Origin: PALSA-505 sp963762615
GTDB lineage: Bacteria; Actinomycetota; Actinomycetes; Streptosporangiales; Streptosporangiaceae
Direction: 5' to 3'
Assembly: GCA_963762615.1 (NCBI GenBank)
Contig: CAVXLG010000006.1
Coordinates: 186,001 to 250,000 of the forward strand
Length of the DNA stretch: 64,000 nt
This document shows positions 31,382 through 40,295 of the stretch, piece by piece. Position 1 is the first letter of the stretch, and each line of letters begins with the position of its first letter. A program made the position numbers and the translations under genes. The notes beneath the pieces are model-generated. The model worked only from the letters and a program-made list of their open reading frames with translations, searched no databases and was not told the origin of the DNA.

Positions 31382-33949
31382 GTGGCAGGAAACCTCACGC
31401 GCGACGAGGCGCGTCAGCGGGCAGAACTGCTCGACGTCGACTCGTACTCGGTCGAACTGGACGTCACGGGCCTGTCGGGCGGCGAGCTCAGCTTCGGCTC
31501 GGTCACCGTGATCAAGTTCCGCTGCTCGAGCCCAGGCGGCGGCACCTTCGTCGACCTGATCGCCCCGGCCGTCAGCGAGATCGTCCTGAACGGGGTCCCG
31601 CTGGACCCCGGCGCGCACGACGGCGCCCGGATCCGGCTGGACGGCCTGGCCGCGGTGAACGAGCTGCGGGTGGCCGCCGAGTGCGCCTACTCACGTCACG
31701 GCGAGGGGCTGCACCGGTTCGCCGACCCCGCCGACGGCGGCGTCTACCTGTACTCGGACCTGGAGACCTTCGATGCGCATCAGGTCTACGCCTGCTTCGA
31801 CCAGCCCGATCTCAAGGCCACCTTCGAGCTGGCCGTCCGGGCTCCGGCGGCGTGGCAGGTCGTCTCGAACACGGCCCCGGACGTCACGCCGCAGGACGGC
31901 GACGGCCCGGCGGCCGGGCAGCGGGACGGGTACTGGCACTTCCCGCCGACGCCACCGGTGCCCACCTACATCACCGCGGTGGCGGCCGGCCCGTACCACG
32001 TGGTCCGCAGCGAGTACAACGGCATCCCGCTCGGCATCTACTGCCGGGCGTCGCTGGCCGGGTACCTGGATCCGGACGAGATCTTCGAGGTAACCCGGCA
32101 GGGGTTCGGCTTTTTCCAGGAGGCGTTCAGCAGGCGGTACCCGTTCGGCAAGTACGACCAGCTCTTCGTGCCGGAATTCAAGGAAGGCGCGATGGAGAAC
32201 GCGGGCTGCGTGACGATCCTGGAGGATTACATCTTCCGCTCCCGGGTCACCGACTTCGCCCGCGAGGCCCGGGCCGAGACCATCTTGCACGAGATGGCCC
32301 ACATGTGGTTCGGCGACCTGGTCACCATGCGCTGGTGGGACGACTTGTGGCTGAACGAGTCGTTCGCCACCTGGGCGGGCACGCTGGCCCAGGCCGAGGC
32401 CACCCGCTGGCCGTCGGCCTGGACCACGTTCGCCCAGCTGTACAAGGGGTGGGCCTACCGGCAGGACCAGCTGCCGTCCACGCACCCGATCGCGGCCGAC
32501 ATCCCGGACATCGACGCGGTCGAGGTGAACTTCGACGGCATCACCTACGCCAAGGGCGCGTCGGTGCTCAAGCAGCTGGTCGCCTACGTCGGCCGGGACA
32601 ACTTCCTGGCCGGGGTGCGCCGCTACTTCGGCGCGCACGAGTGGGGCAACGCGACGCTGGCCGACCTGCTCGGGGCGCTCGAGGAAACCTCCGGCCGGGA
32701 TCTGTCCGCGTGGTCGAAGGACTGGCTGGAGACCGCCGGCGTCAACACGCTGCGCCCCGACTACCAGACCGGCCCGGACGGCACGATCACCGGCTTCGCC
32801 GTCCGGCAGGAGGCGCCGGCCAGCCACCCCGTGCTGCGCGCGCACCGGATCGCGGTCGGGCTGTACGACCGCGCCGGAACCGGCCCCGGCTCGCTCGTGC
32901 TGCGCCGCCGGGTGGAGACCGACGTGGCCGGCGAGCTGACCGAGGTGCCGGCCCTGGCCGGCGAGCGCCGCCCGGATCTGGTGCTGGTCAACGACGACGA
33001 CCTGACCTACGCCAAGATCCGGCTGGACGACCACTCGCTGCGCACCCTCATCGACGGCATCGGTGACTTCGCCGACTCGCTGCCCGCCGCGCTGTGCTGG
33101 GCGGCCGCCTGGGACATGTGCCGGGACGCCGAGATGGCCGCCCGCGACTACGTGCGGCTGGTGCTTTCCGGCATCGAGTCCGTGCGGGACATCTCCGTGG
33201 TGCAGACCCTGTTGCGGCAGGCGACGGCGGCGGTGCGCAGGTTCGCCGATCCGGCCTGGCAGGAGGCCGGCCTGAACCTGCTGGCCGACGCGCTCCGCGG
33301 CCTGCTGGACCGGGCCGGGCCCGGCTCGGACACCCAGCTTGCCTACGTACAGGCGTTCATCCGGGTAGCCGTCGCGCCCCGGCACACCGGCCTGCTGCGC
33401 GGGCTGCTGGACGGCTCGGCCGTGCCCGACGGCCTGGCCGTTGACACCGACCTGCGGTGGGCGCTACTGATGCGGCTGGTGACCCTCGGCCTGGCAGGCC
33501 CGCGGGAGATCGACGCGGAGCTGGCCGCCGACGCCACCGACGAGGGCGAGCGGCGCGCTGCGTCCTGCCGCGCGGCCATCCCCACGGCGGAGGCCAAGCA
33601 GGCGGCCTGGGACGAGATCATCGGCGGCAAGCTGCCGAACGCGACGTTCCGGGCCGTGCTGGCCGGCTTCATGAGTCCCGACCAGGACGTCCTGCTCGAG
33701 CCGTATGGCCGGCGCTATTTCGACGTGGTCGCGCAGGTGTGGCGGGACTGGAAGCCGGTCATGGCCCAGGGGTTCGCCAGCAACGCCTACCCGGCGACCG
33801 CGATCAGCCCGCAGACGGTGCAGGCCACCGACGACTACCTGGCCCGGACCAGCCTGCCGGCGCCGCTGCGCCGCTTGCTCAGCGAGAACCGGGACGACGT
33901 CGCGCGGGCGCTGCGCTGCCGCGCGCGAGACCGCCAGGCCGGTTCCTGA
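31382..33949 (+). CDS. pepN: Aminopeptidase N (M1 family)
   Basis: Zinc aminopeptidase of 855 residues, normal for actinobacterial PepN. The substrate-anchoring GAMEN box is in EFKEGAMENAGCV; the zinc site is HEMAHMWFGDLV with the distal Glu in WLNESFATW. An ERAP1-like C-terminal domain follows. GTG 31382 lies after GGAGGGAAGG. The final 71 bases overlap the convergent malQ gene. Cytoplasmic general peptide turnover is the usual role. Confidence 0.95.
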   Translation: MAGNLTRDEARQRAELLDVDSYSVELDVTGLSGGELSFGSVTVIKFRCSSPGGGTFVDLIAPAVSEIVLNGVPLDPGAHDGARIRLDGLAAVNELRVAAECAYSRHGEGLHRFADPADGGVYLYSDLETFDAHQVYACFDQPDLKATFELAVRAPAAWQVVSNTAPDVTPQDGDGPAAGQRDGYWHFPPTPPVPTYITAVAAGPYHVVRSEYNGIPLGIYCRASLAGYLDPDEIFEVTRQGFGFFQEAFSRRYPFGKYDQLFVPEFKEGAMENAGCVTILEDYIFRSRVTDFAREARAETILHEMAHMWFGDLVTMRWWDDLWLNESFATWAGTLAQAEATRWPSAWTTFAQLYKGWAYRQDQLPSTHPIAADIPDIDAVEVNFDGITYAKGASVLKQLVAYVGRDNFLAGVRRYFGAHEWGNATLADLLGALEETSGRDLSAWSKDWLETAGVNTLRPDYQTGPDGTITGFAVRQEAPASHPVLRAHRIAVGLYDRAGTGPGSLVLRRRVETDVAGELTEVPALAGERRPDLVLVNDDDLTYAKIRLDDHSLRTLIDGIGDFADSLPAALCWAAAWDMCRDAEMAARDYVRLVLSGIESVRDISVVQTLLRQATAAVRRFADPAWQEAGLNLLADALRGLLDRAGPGSDTQLAYVQAFIRVAVAPRHTGLLRGLLDGSAVPDGLAVDTDLRWALLMRLVTLGLAGPREIDAELAADATDEGERRAASCRAAIPTAEAKQAAWDEIIGGKLPNATFRAVLAGFMSPDQDVLLEPYGRRYFDVVAQVWRDWKPVMAQGFASNAYPATAISPQTVQATDDYLARTSLPAPLRRLLSENRDDVARALRCRARDRQAGS

Positions 33950-35851
33950 CCGCGCGGACCACCGCTGCTACCAGCGGGTCGGCGGCGAGCTGCTCGGCCA
34001 GCACGGCCCGGCCGTCGGGGCCGGCCAGCGGGATCCGCCAGTTCGGGTACTCGGTGTCGGTGCCCGGCAGGTTCTGCGGCGTGCGCTGCCCTACCGCCTC
34101 GGCCAGCGAGACGCCGATCAGCACCGCCGGGGTGCGGGCCAGGTAGCCGTACAGGCCGGCGGTGAACTCCTCCGGCGTCGCGGCCGAGCCGGCCGGGAGC
34201 AGGCCCTGCCCCGCCAGGGCGGCCCGCCAGGCGGCGACCGCGGCGGCCGCGTCAGCGCGTTCGGCATCCTCGGCCCTGGCCAGCAGCCCGAGTCGGGCAC
34301 GCAGCGCCACGTGCTCGCCGGTGACGAAGGCCGCCGCGGGCGGCACGTCGTGGGTGCCGACGGTGGCCAGGCAGCCGCGGCGCCAGGCGGCCGGCGGCAG
34401 CGGGGTGCCGTCGGCGGCGCGCTCGAACCAGAGCATCGAGGTGCCCAGCACGCCGCGCTCGGCCAGGTAACGGCGGATCCACGGCTCGACCGTGCCGAGA
34501 TCCTCGCCGACCGCGACCGCGCCGGCCCGCGCCGCCCGGGCGGCCAGCACGCCGACCATCGCCCCGTGGTCGTACCGCACGTAGGTGCCGCGGTCCGGGG
34601 CCATCCCGGCCGGCACCCACCACAGCCGGAACAATCCCATGACGTGATCGACCCGGATCCCGCCGGCGTGCCCGAGACTCGCGTCGACGAGGCCGGCCAA
34701 CGGCCGGTAGCCGTGCGCGGCCAGCTGCTGCGGGTGCCAGGGCGGCAGCGCCCAGTCCTGGCCGCGCTGGTTGAACTCGTCCGGCGGCGCGCCCACGCTG
34801 ACCCCCCGGGCGATCACGTCCCGGCCGGCCCAGGCATCCGCGCCGCCCGGGTGCGCGCCGACCGCCAGGTCGTGGATGATCCCGATGTCCATGCCCGCGG
34901 CGCGGGCGGCCCGCTGGGCCGCGGCCCGCTGCTCGTCGGCCAGCCACTGCAGCCAGGCGTGGAAGCCGGCCGGCCCGGCCAGCCTGGCCCGCTCCGCGGC
35001 GACCGCGCCGGACCGCGGATCGCGCAGCCTGGCCGGCCATTCCCGCCAGTCCGGGCCGTGCACCTCGGCCAGCGCGCACCAGGCCGCCCAGTCGTCGAGC
35101 GCGCGGCCGTGCCGGACGCGGAACCGCTCGAACCCGGCCCGGCGGCGCGGGTCTTCGGGGGCGGCCCGGAGGATCTCGCACGCCGCGCGCTTGGCCGCCC
35201 ACACCGCGTCCCGGTCGATCAGGTCCGCGGTCGCGTTGCGCGCGCGCAGCGGCCCGGCCAGGGCGGCGATCCGTTCCTTCTCCGCTGCGCCGAGCCGCTG
35301 GTATTCGGGAACGTCCTCGATCCGCAGGTAGAGCGGGCTGGTGAACCGCCTGCTCATCGGCAGGTACGGCGACGCGCTGACCGGCGGCAGCGGCTCGGCC
35401 GCGTGCAGCGGGCTGCACAGCACGAAGCCGGCCCCGAGATCGAGGCCGCTCCAGGCGGCCAGGCCGGCCAGATCCCGCAGGTCGCCGTGGCCCCACGAAT
35501 CCCGCGAGCGGAGCGCGTAGAGCTGCACGGTGAAGCCCCAGGACCGGCGGCGCGGCCGCGGCGCCGACGGCGGGATCGCCGCGGTTCCGCGCTCCGGCCC
35601 GGTCCCGAACGCGCCTTCGGCGGGCCGGCGCCCGCGCCATGGCCGGAGCCCGGAACCGCCTGCGGCGGGCCAGGACCGGAGCCTCGACCCGGGCCCGCGT
35701 GCGGCGGGGCTCCCGGCGCCTCGCCGCCGAGCGCGGCCAGGATCGCGGCCAGCGTGTCCTGGCCGACCTCGACCCTGCGGCCGAGCCAATCCCGGTAAGA
35801 GACGGCCACGCCGCGCGCCTGCGCCGCGCTGGCCAGATCCGCTCGCCGCAT
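33879..35851 (-). CDS. malQ: 4-alpha-glucanotransferase (split by indel)
   Basis: GH77 amylomaltase that disproportionates alpha-1,4-glucans in glycogen/maltodextrin metabolism. The main frame contains WGFTVQLYALRSRDSWGHGD, SASPYLPMSRRF, GIRVDHVMGLFRLWWVP with the nucleophile Asp, and VGEDLGTVEPW with the acid/base Glu. The true N-terminus, MRRADLASAAQARGVAVSYR with DWLGRRVEV, lies in another frame from ATG 35851. The two must be joined by an indel somewhere in the low-complexity linker at about 35560-35720; its exact place cannot be told. The start lies four bases after the stop of the TIGR03083 gene. Confidence 0.88.
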
Positions 35852-35855
35852 GTCG

Positions 35856-36464
35856 CTAGTTCCGGCCGGTCAGCCGCAGGATCCGGTCCCATGGGTCGGT
35901 ACCGTCGGGCAGCGTGGCGAGCCGGCCGTGCATGTCCAGCAGCAGGTCGAGTACGGGATCCGGCGGGCGGTAGCCCGGGCCGAACGGCGCGGTCACGTCG
36001 TAGTGGTGCACGGCCAGTTCGGACAGGCCGAACAGCACCTGCAGCCCCGCCGGTACCGGCCCGCGCTGGTGCGCCATCGGCTCGGCGGGGTCGGCGACCA
36101 TGCCGAGGAAACGATCCGCCTCGGCCTGCAGCGTCCGCACCGGGTCACCGGAGAAAGCGGCGACCGCCCGCAGGTTCTCCGCGGTCAGCCCGTCGGGCGG
36201 GAACGGCGGGCTGAGGTCGCCGCCGCGGCTTTTGGCCAGCTGATCGGCGAACCGGGCGAAGGTCGCCGCCAGGTGCGCGGTCACCTGGCTTACGGTCCAG
36301 GCCGGGCACAGGCTCTGCTCCGACGCCACCGCCGGGCTGGTCGCCGCGCTCAGGTAGCCGCGCAACTCGGCCCGCGCCGCCGGGATCGCGGGCGGCCACG
36401 GGCCGCCGCAGCGCGGGTCGGTCCACGGGCCCTGAGCGGTCGCCACGGCATTCCACCATGCCAT
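35856..36464 (-). CDS. TIGR03083/maleylpyruvate isomerase-like (DinB-fold) protein
   Basis: A 202-residue protein of the mycothiol-dependent maleylpyruvate isomerase/DinB four-helix fold: CPAWTVSQVTAHLAATFARF near the start, and LFGLSELAVHHYDVTAPFG with the metal-binding His. This fold binds a metal and often mycothiol in actinobacteria; the reaction here is unknown. Starts ATG 36464 and runs directly into malQ, so co-transcription is likely though a functional tie is not evident. Confidence 0.75.
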   Translation of the reverse strand: MAWWNAVATAQGPWTDPRCGGPWPPAIPAARAELRGYLSAATSPAVASEQSLCPAWTVSQVTAHLAATFARFADQLAKSRGGDLSPPFPPDGLTAENLRAVAAFSGDPVRTLQAEADRFLGMVADPAEPMAHQRGPVPAGLQVLFGLSELAVHHYDVTAPFGPGYRPPDPVLDLLLDMHGRLATLPDGTDPWDRILRLTGRN

Positions 36465-36503
36465 ACCGCGCCGCCACCCCGGGCGGCGGTGGCGGCCCTC
36501 TCT

Positions 36504-36548
36504 TTCGTACCCCGGAGTCGGCCGCTTCGTACCCCCGGAGTCGGCCGC
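36504..36548. repeat. 22-bp tandem direct repeat
   Basis: Two copies of ttcgtaccccggagtcggcc plus gc, the second with one extra C, in the 269-base gap between the TIGR03083 and DUF4232 genes. No gene is seen in the gap. Confidence 0.7.
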
Positions 36549-36733
36549 CTGCCTCCTTCGGGCCGGCCCGGTCCGCGGGGGCCTGCTGGTTCCCGGTGAC
36601 GGAAATGCCGCCCTTCGGGGAGGTGTCCGGCCGGGTGCGGACGTTCTCCAAGATCGGGGGCTGGTCTCGACGCACCCCGGCCGGAGACGGTGGAGACCGG
36701 CAGGCCGCTCACCGCCGATGGCGCGCCCGGCAT

Positions 36734-37420
36734 TTACGGGACGCTGCCGGGGACTCCCGGGCCTGGCCGGATGGGCAGGATCGTCAGCGGGATGCTGCCG
36801 TTGGTGATCTGCTTCGAGCAGACCTGCGTGGTGAAGCCGGCGTACAGCGCGGTGTACTGGTCGGGCGGGTAGATCTTCAGCCAGTGCGCGGTGACCTGGT
36901 GACAGCTCGACCGCGGGAAATTGCCGGCGTCCGCGATCCCCAGCCAGGCGTGCGCGGTGCCGCCGCGGGGCAGCGTGACGGTCTGCGACCCGAACGTCGT
37001 TGACCGAGAGGCCGCGTCGCCGATCTGGCCGCCCGCTTGGCCGGTCACGAACGACACGCCAGGGAAGCCGTACATGTCGCAGCCGTGACCGGAGATGTTG
37101 GTGAAGTCAAGCGGTACGTAGCTGGTGCCCGCAGCCGCGCCGCCCCGGACCGTTTTCGCCGTGACCCGCAGCGCGGACGTCGGGCACTGCGTCGCGGGCA
37201 TCCGCGGAGCCGACTGGACGGCGGGCGAGCTGGACGGCCGGGTGGCCGGGCCGGATGACGCCGGCGACGTGGTGCCGGCCGGGGCCGCGGACGTGGTCCC
37301 GCCCGATGCCGCGGACCCGGGCGGGACCTGCGAGCCGCAGGCTGCGACCAGCGCGGTGACGAACGCGCCGCCGGCGGCGACGGCCATCACGGTGAGCCTT
37401 GAATCAGGATTCACCAGCAT
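36734..37420 (-). CDS. DUF4232 lipoprotein
   Basis: A 228-residue exported protein. The N-terminus has a hydrophobic stretch ending in a lipobox (ALVAAC, Cys at about residue 28), then a Ser/Thr/Pro/Ala-rich linker of about 45 residues, then the DUF4232 domain (LDFTNISGHGCDMYGFPGVS, HAWLGIADAGNF, paired Cys). Likely anchored outside the membrane; function unknown. Confidence 0.83.
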   Translation of the reverse strand: MLVNPDSRLTVMAVAAGGAFVTALVAACGSQVPPGSAASGGTTSAAPAGTTSPASSGPATRPSSSPAVQSAPRMPATQCPTSALRVTAKTVRGGAAAGTSYVPLDFTNISGHGCDMYGFPGVSFVTGQAGGQIGDAASRSTTFGSQTVTLPRGGTAHAWLGIADAGNFPRSSCHQVTAHWLKIYPPDQYTALYAGFTTQVCSKQITNGSIPLTILPIRPGPGVPGSVP

Positions 37421-37511
37421 GCTCCCGCCCGGGCGACAGCTATCGGCTCAACCTCGTAGGACGCCGTTCCCCCGCCCGCGGTTGCGCGGCCTCAGCGCGC
37501 CCGGGAGATTC

Positions 37512-38936
37512 TCACCACAGCGGCGGGTGCCGGTGCTGCCACGGCCGGGCCGCCTCCAGCTGTGCGGACAGCGAGATCAGCGTGCCCTCGCCGCCCATCC
37601 GGCCGGCCAGCATCACGCCGATCGGCAGCCCGCCCGCGGTCCAGTGCAGCGGTACGTTCACCGCCGGCTGCCCGGACACGTTGTATAGCGCCGCATACGG
37701 AGTGAACCGCTCCTGCCGCTCGAAGTTCTCGGCGGGCGCGGCCTGGTCGAAGTACCCGACGTCGGCCGGCGGTGCGGCCAGCGTCGGGGTGAGGATGGCG
37801 TCGTAGGCGTTCAGCACAGGTAGCGCCGTCCGGATGAGGATCTGCAGGTAGGCCTGGGAAAACAGCAGATCAGGGACGGGCACGGCCCTGCCCCGTTCGC
37901 GCAGGTACCGGGTCAGCGGCCGCAGCCTCGGCTCGTCTGCCGGGTCCACCGGGACGAGGGTGGACATGGCGTACCACAGGGTCTCGAAGGCCGGCACCAC
38001 CTCCGCGCCGAACGGCGGCGTGACGTCCTCCACCACGTGCCCGAGACCGGCGAGCAGGCTGCTCGCCTCCTCGTAGGCCTCGACGCAGTCCGGGTGCACG
38101 GTCCCGTCGCCCACCGGGTGCGCCAGCGTCCGGCCGATCCGCAGCCGTCCCGGGTCGCGGCCGACGTAGCCGGCGAAGTTCTCGCCGTCCGGCAGCGCCG
38201 GCTGGGTGTACATGTCGCCCGGCTGGTTTCCCGTCATGACGTCGAGCAGGAGTGCCGCGTCGGCGACCGTGCGGGTCAGCGGGCCCTCAGTGGTCAGCCC
38301 GAATAGGTCAGGCACCAGCGGCGCGTTGGAAATCCGGCCCCGGGTCGGCTTGATCCCGAATAGGCCGCAGACGCTGGCCGGGATGCGGATGGACCCGCCG
38401 CCGTCGTTGCCGTGCGCCGCGGGAGCCAGGCCGGCGGCCACCGCCGCCGCCGCGCCGCCGCTGGATCCTCCCGCTGACTTGCTCAGATCCCAGGGAGTCC
38501 GGGCCGGCGGGCCGATCTCGGTCTCGGTGTAGCAGGGCAGCCCGAATTCCGGTGTGGCCGTCTTGCCGATGATGACGGCGCCGGCCGCCCTGATCGAGCT
38601 GGTCACGTAGTCGTCCTGCGGGGCGACGTTGTCGCTGAACACCACCGAGCCGAAGGTCTGGCGCACCCCGGCCACCATGTTCAGGTCCTTGATCGGGATC
38701 GGAACACCGGTGAGCGGCGGCAGCAGGGCCGGATCCGCCGCGTCGGCGACCGCCTTCTCCGCGGCCCGCGCCTGATCGCGCGCGAGATCCACGGTAACCG
38801 TGAAAAACGCCCCTACCGCCGCGTTCTTGTCTTCGATCCGGTTCAGGTAGTGATCGGTGACGGTGACCGGCGACAGCTCACGGGACCGGATGGCCGCCGC
38901 AAGCTCGGCAGCGGAAAGCTCATGAATCTGGGTCAT
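37512..38936 (-). CDS. Amidase (amidase signature family)
   Basis: A 474-residue amidase-signature hydrolase with the Ser-cisSer-Lys triad: Lys in GVPIPIKDLNMVAG, KSAGGSSGGAAAAVAAGLAP with cis-Ser, and GGGSIRIPASVCGLFG with the nucleophile Ser. The native substrate is unknown; GatA is unlikely as no gatB/gatC is adjacent. ATG 38936 (MTQIHELSAAELAAAI) fits the family start; the frame opens further upstream without conserved sequence. Confidence 0.9.
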   Translation of the reverse strand: MTQIHELSAAELAAAIRSRELSPVTVTDHYLNRIEDKNAAVGAFFTVTVDLARDQARAAEKAVADAADPALLPPLTGVPIPIKDLNMVAGVRQTFGSVVFSDNVAPQDDYVTSSIRAAGAVIIGKTATPEFGLPCYTETEIGPPARTPWDLSKSAGGSSGGAAAAVAAGLAPAAHGNDGGGSIRIPASVCGLFGIKPTRGRISNAPLVPDLFGLTTEGPLTRTVADAALLLDVMTGNQPGDMYTQPALPDGENFAGYVGRDPGRLRIGRTLAHPVGDGTVHPDCVEAYEEASSLLAGLGHVVEDVTPPFGAEVVPAFETLWYAMSTLVPVDPADEPRLRPLTRYLRERGRAVPVPDLLFSQAYLQILIRTALPVLNAYDAILTPTLAAPPADVGYFDQAAPAENFERQERFTPYAALYNVSGQPAVNVPLHWTAGGLPIGVMLAGRMGGEGTLISLSAQLEAARPWQHRHPPLW

Positions 38937-38952
38937 GTTACTGAATGGTAGA

Positions 38953-39058
38953 CCCAGGAAACCTGGGCCCGGCATGACGTGCCTCTTAGCCGGCCCGCAA
39001 TGTCGCCAAGCCGGGTAGCATCGCGGCAATTGGGTAAAGAACCAGCTAAAGAACCAGC
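38953..39058. promoter_or_regulatory. Inverted and direct repeats between amidase and NERD genes
   Basis: An inverted repeat CCCAGG-AAA-CCTGGG (38953-38967) lies about 17 bases before the amidase start, and a tandem 12-base repeat TAAAGAACCAGC sits at 39035-39046 and 39047-39058. Both lie in the divergent promoter region and may be binding sites; no regulator gene is adjacent. Confidence 0.35.
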
Positions 39059-39095
39059 TACTTGCACCGGTTCCTAGATCAGTTAGGCTGAGGTT

Positions 39096-40109
39096 GTGGA
39101 CCCGATCACTGGGCGTCGCGCTGACCAGGTGAGCGGGCAGGAGACGGCTGGCTCCGGTTCGCCTGCCTCGCCGCGAGGGACGGGCATGTCGCTCGAGTCA
39201 CGTCGGGCTATGTGGGCACGGCACGACGGCCGGGAGCAGGACACCCGCGGCGATGTCGCGCGGCCCGACGAGGCTGGCGCCTCCGAGCACGCCGGGGCGC
39301 CGCGGCACACCGAGGTGTCCCAGCGCGCCGGGACCCCGCAGACGCCGGGCGGGACCGACGCCAGCCGCACGCCTGACCCGGAGTCAGGCGCGAGCGTCCC
39401 GGTGCCGCGGAGGAAGATCAGGCACCTGGCCCGTGACTCGCGGATGCCAGTGTGGCGGCGCAGGCTGCTCATCGCGCTCGCCGTCGGCATCGCGGTCACG
39501 ATCCTGACCAACTGGCGGATCGGGCTGACCCTGGCGGTCGTCGCGGCGATCGTCAACGCCGTCATCCGGTCCCGGTCCTCCGCGGCCAGCAGCGCCGAGG
39601 GCCTGACCACGAGCGCGCAGCGGCGGACCAAGAGGGAGCTGGCGAAGCTGGAGCGCTCCGGGTACCGGGCGCTGCACATCCGCGCCATCCCGGACAGCGA
39701 CGAGGTCATCGATCATCTCCTGATCGGGCCGACCGGGGTGTACGCGATCGACTCAGAGCAGTGGGACAAGCGGCTGCCGGTGCGGACCAGGAACGCCAGG
39801 CAGCTGTGGCACGGGCCGTTCAGCCAGAAGGACCGGCTCGAGCACGCCCGGTGGGAGGCGACGCAGGCCAGTCAGCTGCTCAGCAACGCGCTCGGCGAGC
39901 CGATCACCGTGCGCGCGGCGATGGCGGTTTACGGGCCCGCGATCCCGTGGGGGGTCGCCACGATCAGGGACGTGGACGTGTTCAGCGGCGACCGGCTGCG
40001 CAAGTACCTGCGCAAGCACTCGGCGGGAGCCCGGGGGCCACGGCTGACCGCGTCCGAGGTCGAGCGCATCTATACCGCCGCGGACCGGGTGCTCCGGCCC
40101 AAGCGCTGA
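39096..40109 (+). CDS. NERD-domain membrane protein
   Basis: A 337-residue protein with a disordered charged N-terminus of about 120 residues, two membrane helices (LLIALAVGIAVTILTNW and GLTLAVVAAIVNAVI) and a C-terminal nuclease-related NERD domain (TKRELAKLERSGYRALHIRA, DHLLIGPTGVYAIDSEQWD). NERD is thought to be nuclease-related; activity here is unproven. GTG 39096 is the annotated start, with GAGG very close to it; a downstream ATG is possible. Confidence 0.8.
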   Translation: MDPITGRRADQVSGQETAGSGSPASPRGTGMSLESRRAMWARHDGREQDTRGDVARPDEAGASEHAGAPRHTEVSQRAGTPQTPGGTDASRTPDPESGASVPVPRRKIRHLARDSRMPVWRRRLLIALAVGIAVTILTNWRIGLTLAVVAAIVNAVIRSRSSAASSAEGLTTSAQRRTKRELAKLERSGYRALHIRAIPDSDEVIDHLLIGPTGVYAIDSEQWDKRLPVRTRNARQLWHGPFSQKDRLEHARWEATQASQLLSNALGEPITVRAAMAVYGPAIPWGVATIRDVDVFSGDRLRKYLRKHSAGARGPRLTASEVERIYTAADRVLRPKR

Positions 40110-40295
40110 CCGCGGCCGCCGGCGCGCTGCCGTGGCACCGCTCCGTTCATGATCCAGCCGCGCCGCAGCGGCGAATCACGAGCCGATCGCGGCGGATCCG
40201 GGCTGCCTTGATCCGGTGCGGCTCCCGGTTAGGTCTTCCCGATCACTGCAGGGCGGCTACGCTGGGGATTCCACTGCCGTGAGGGGAGTTTCACC

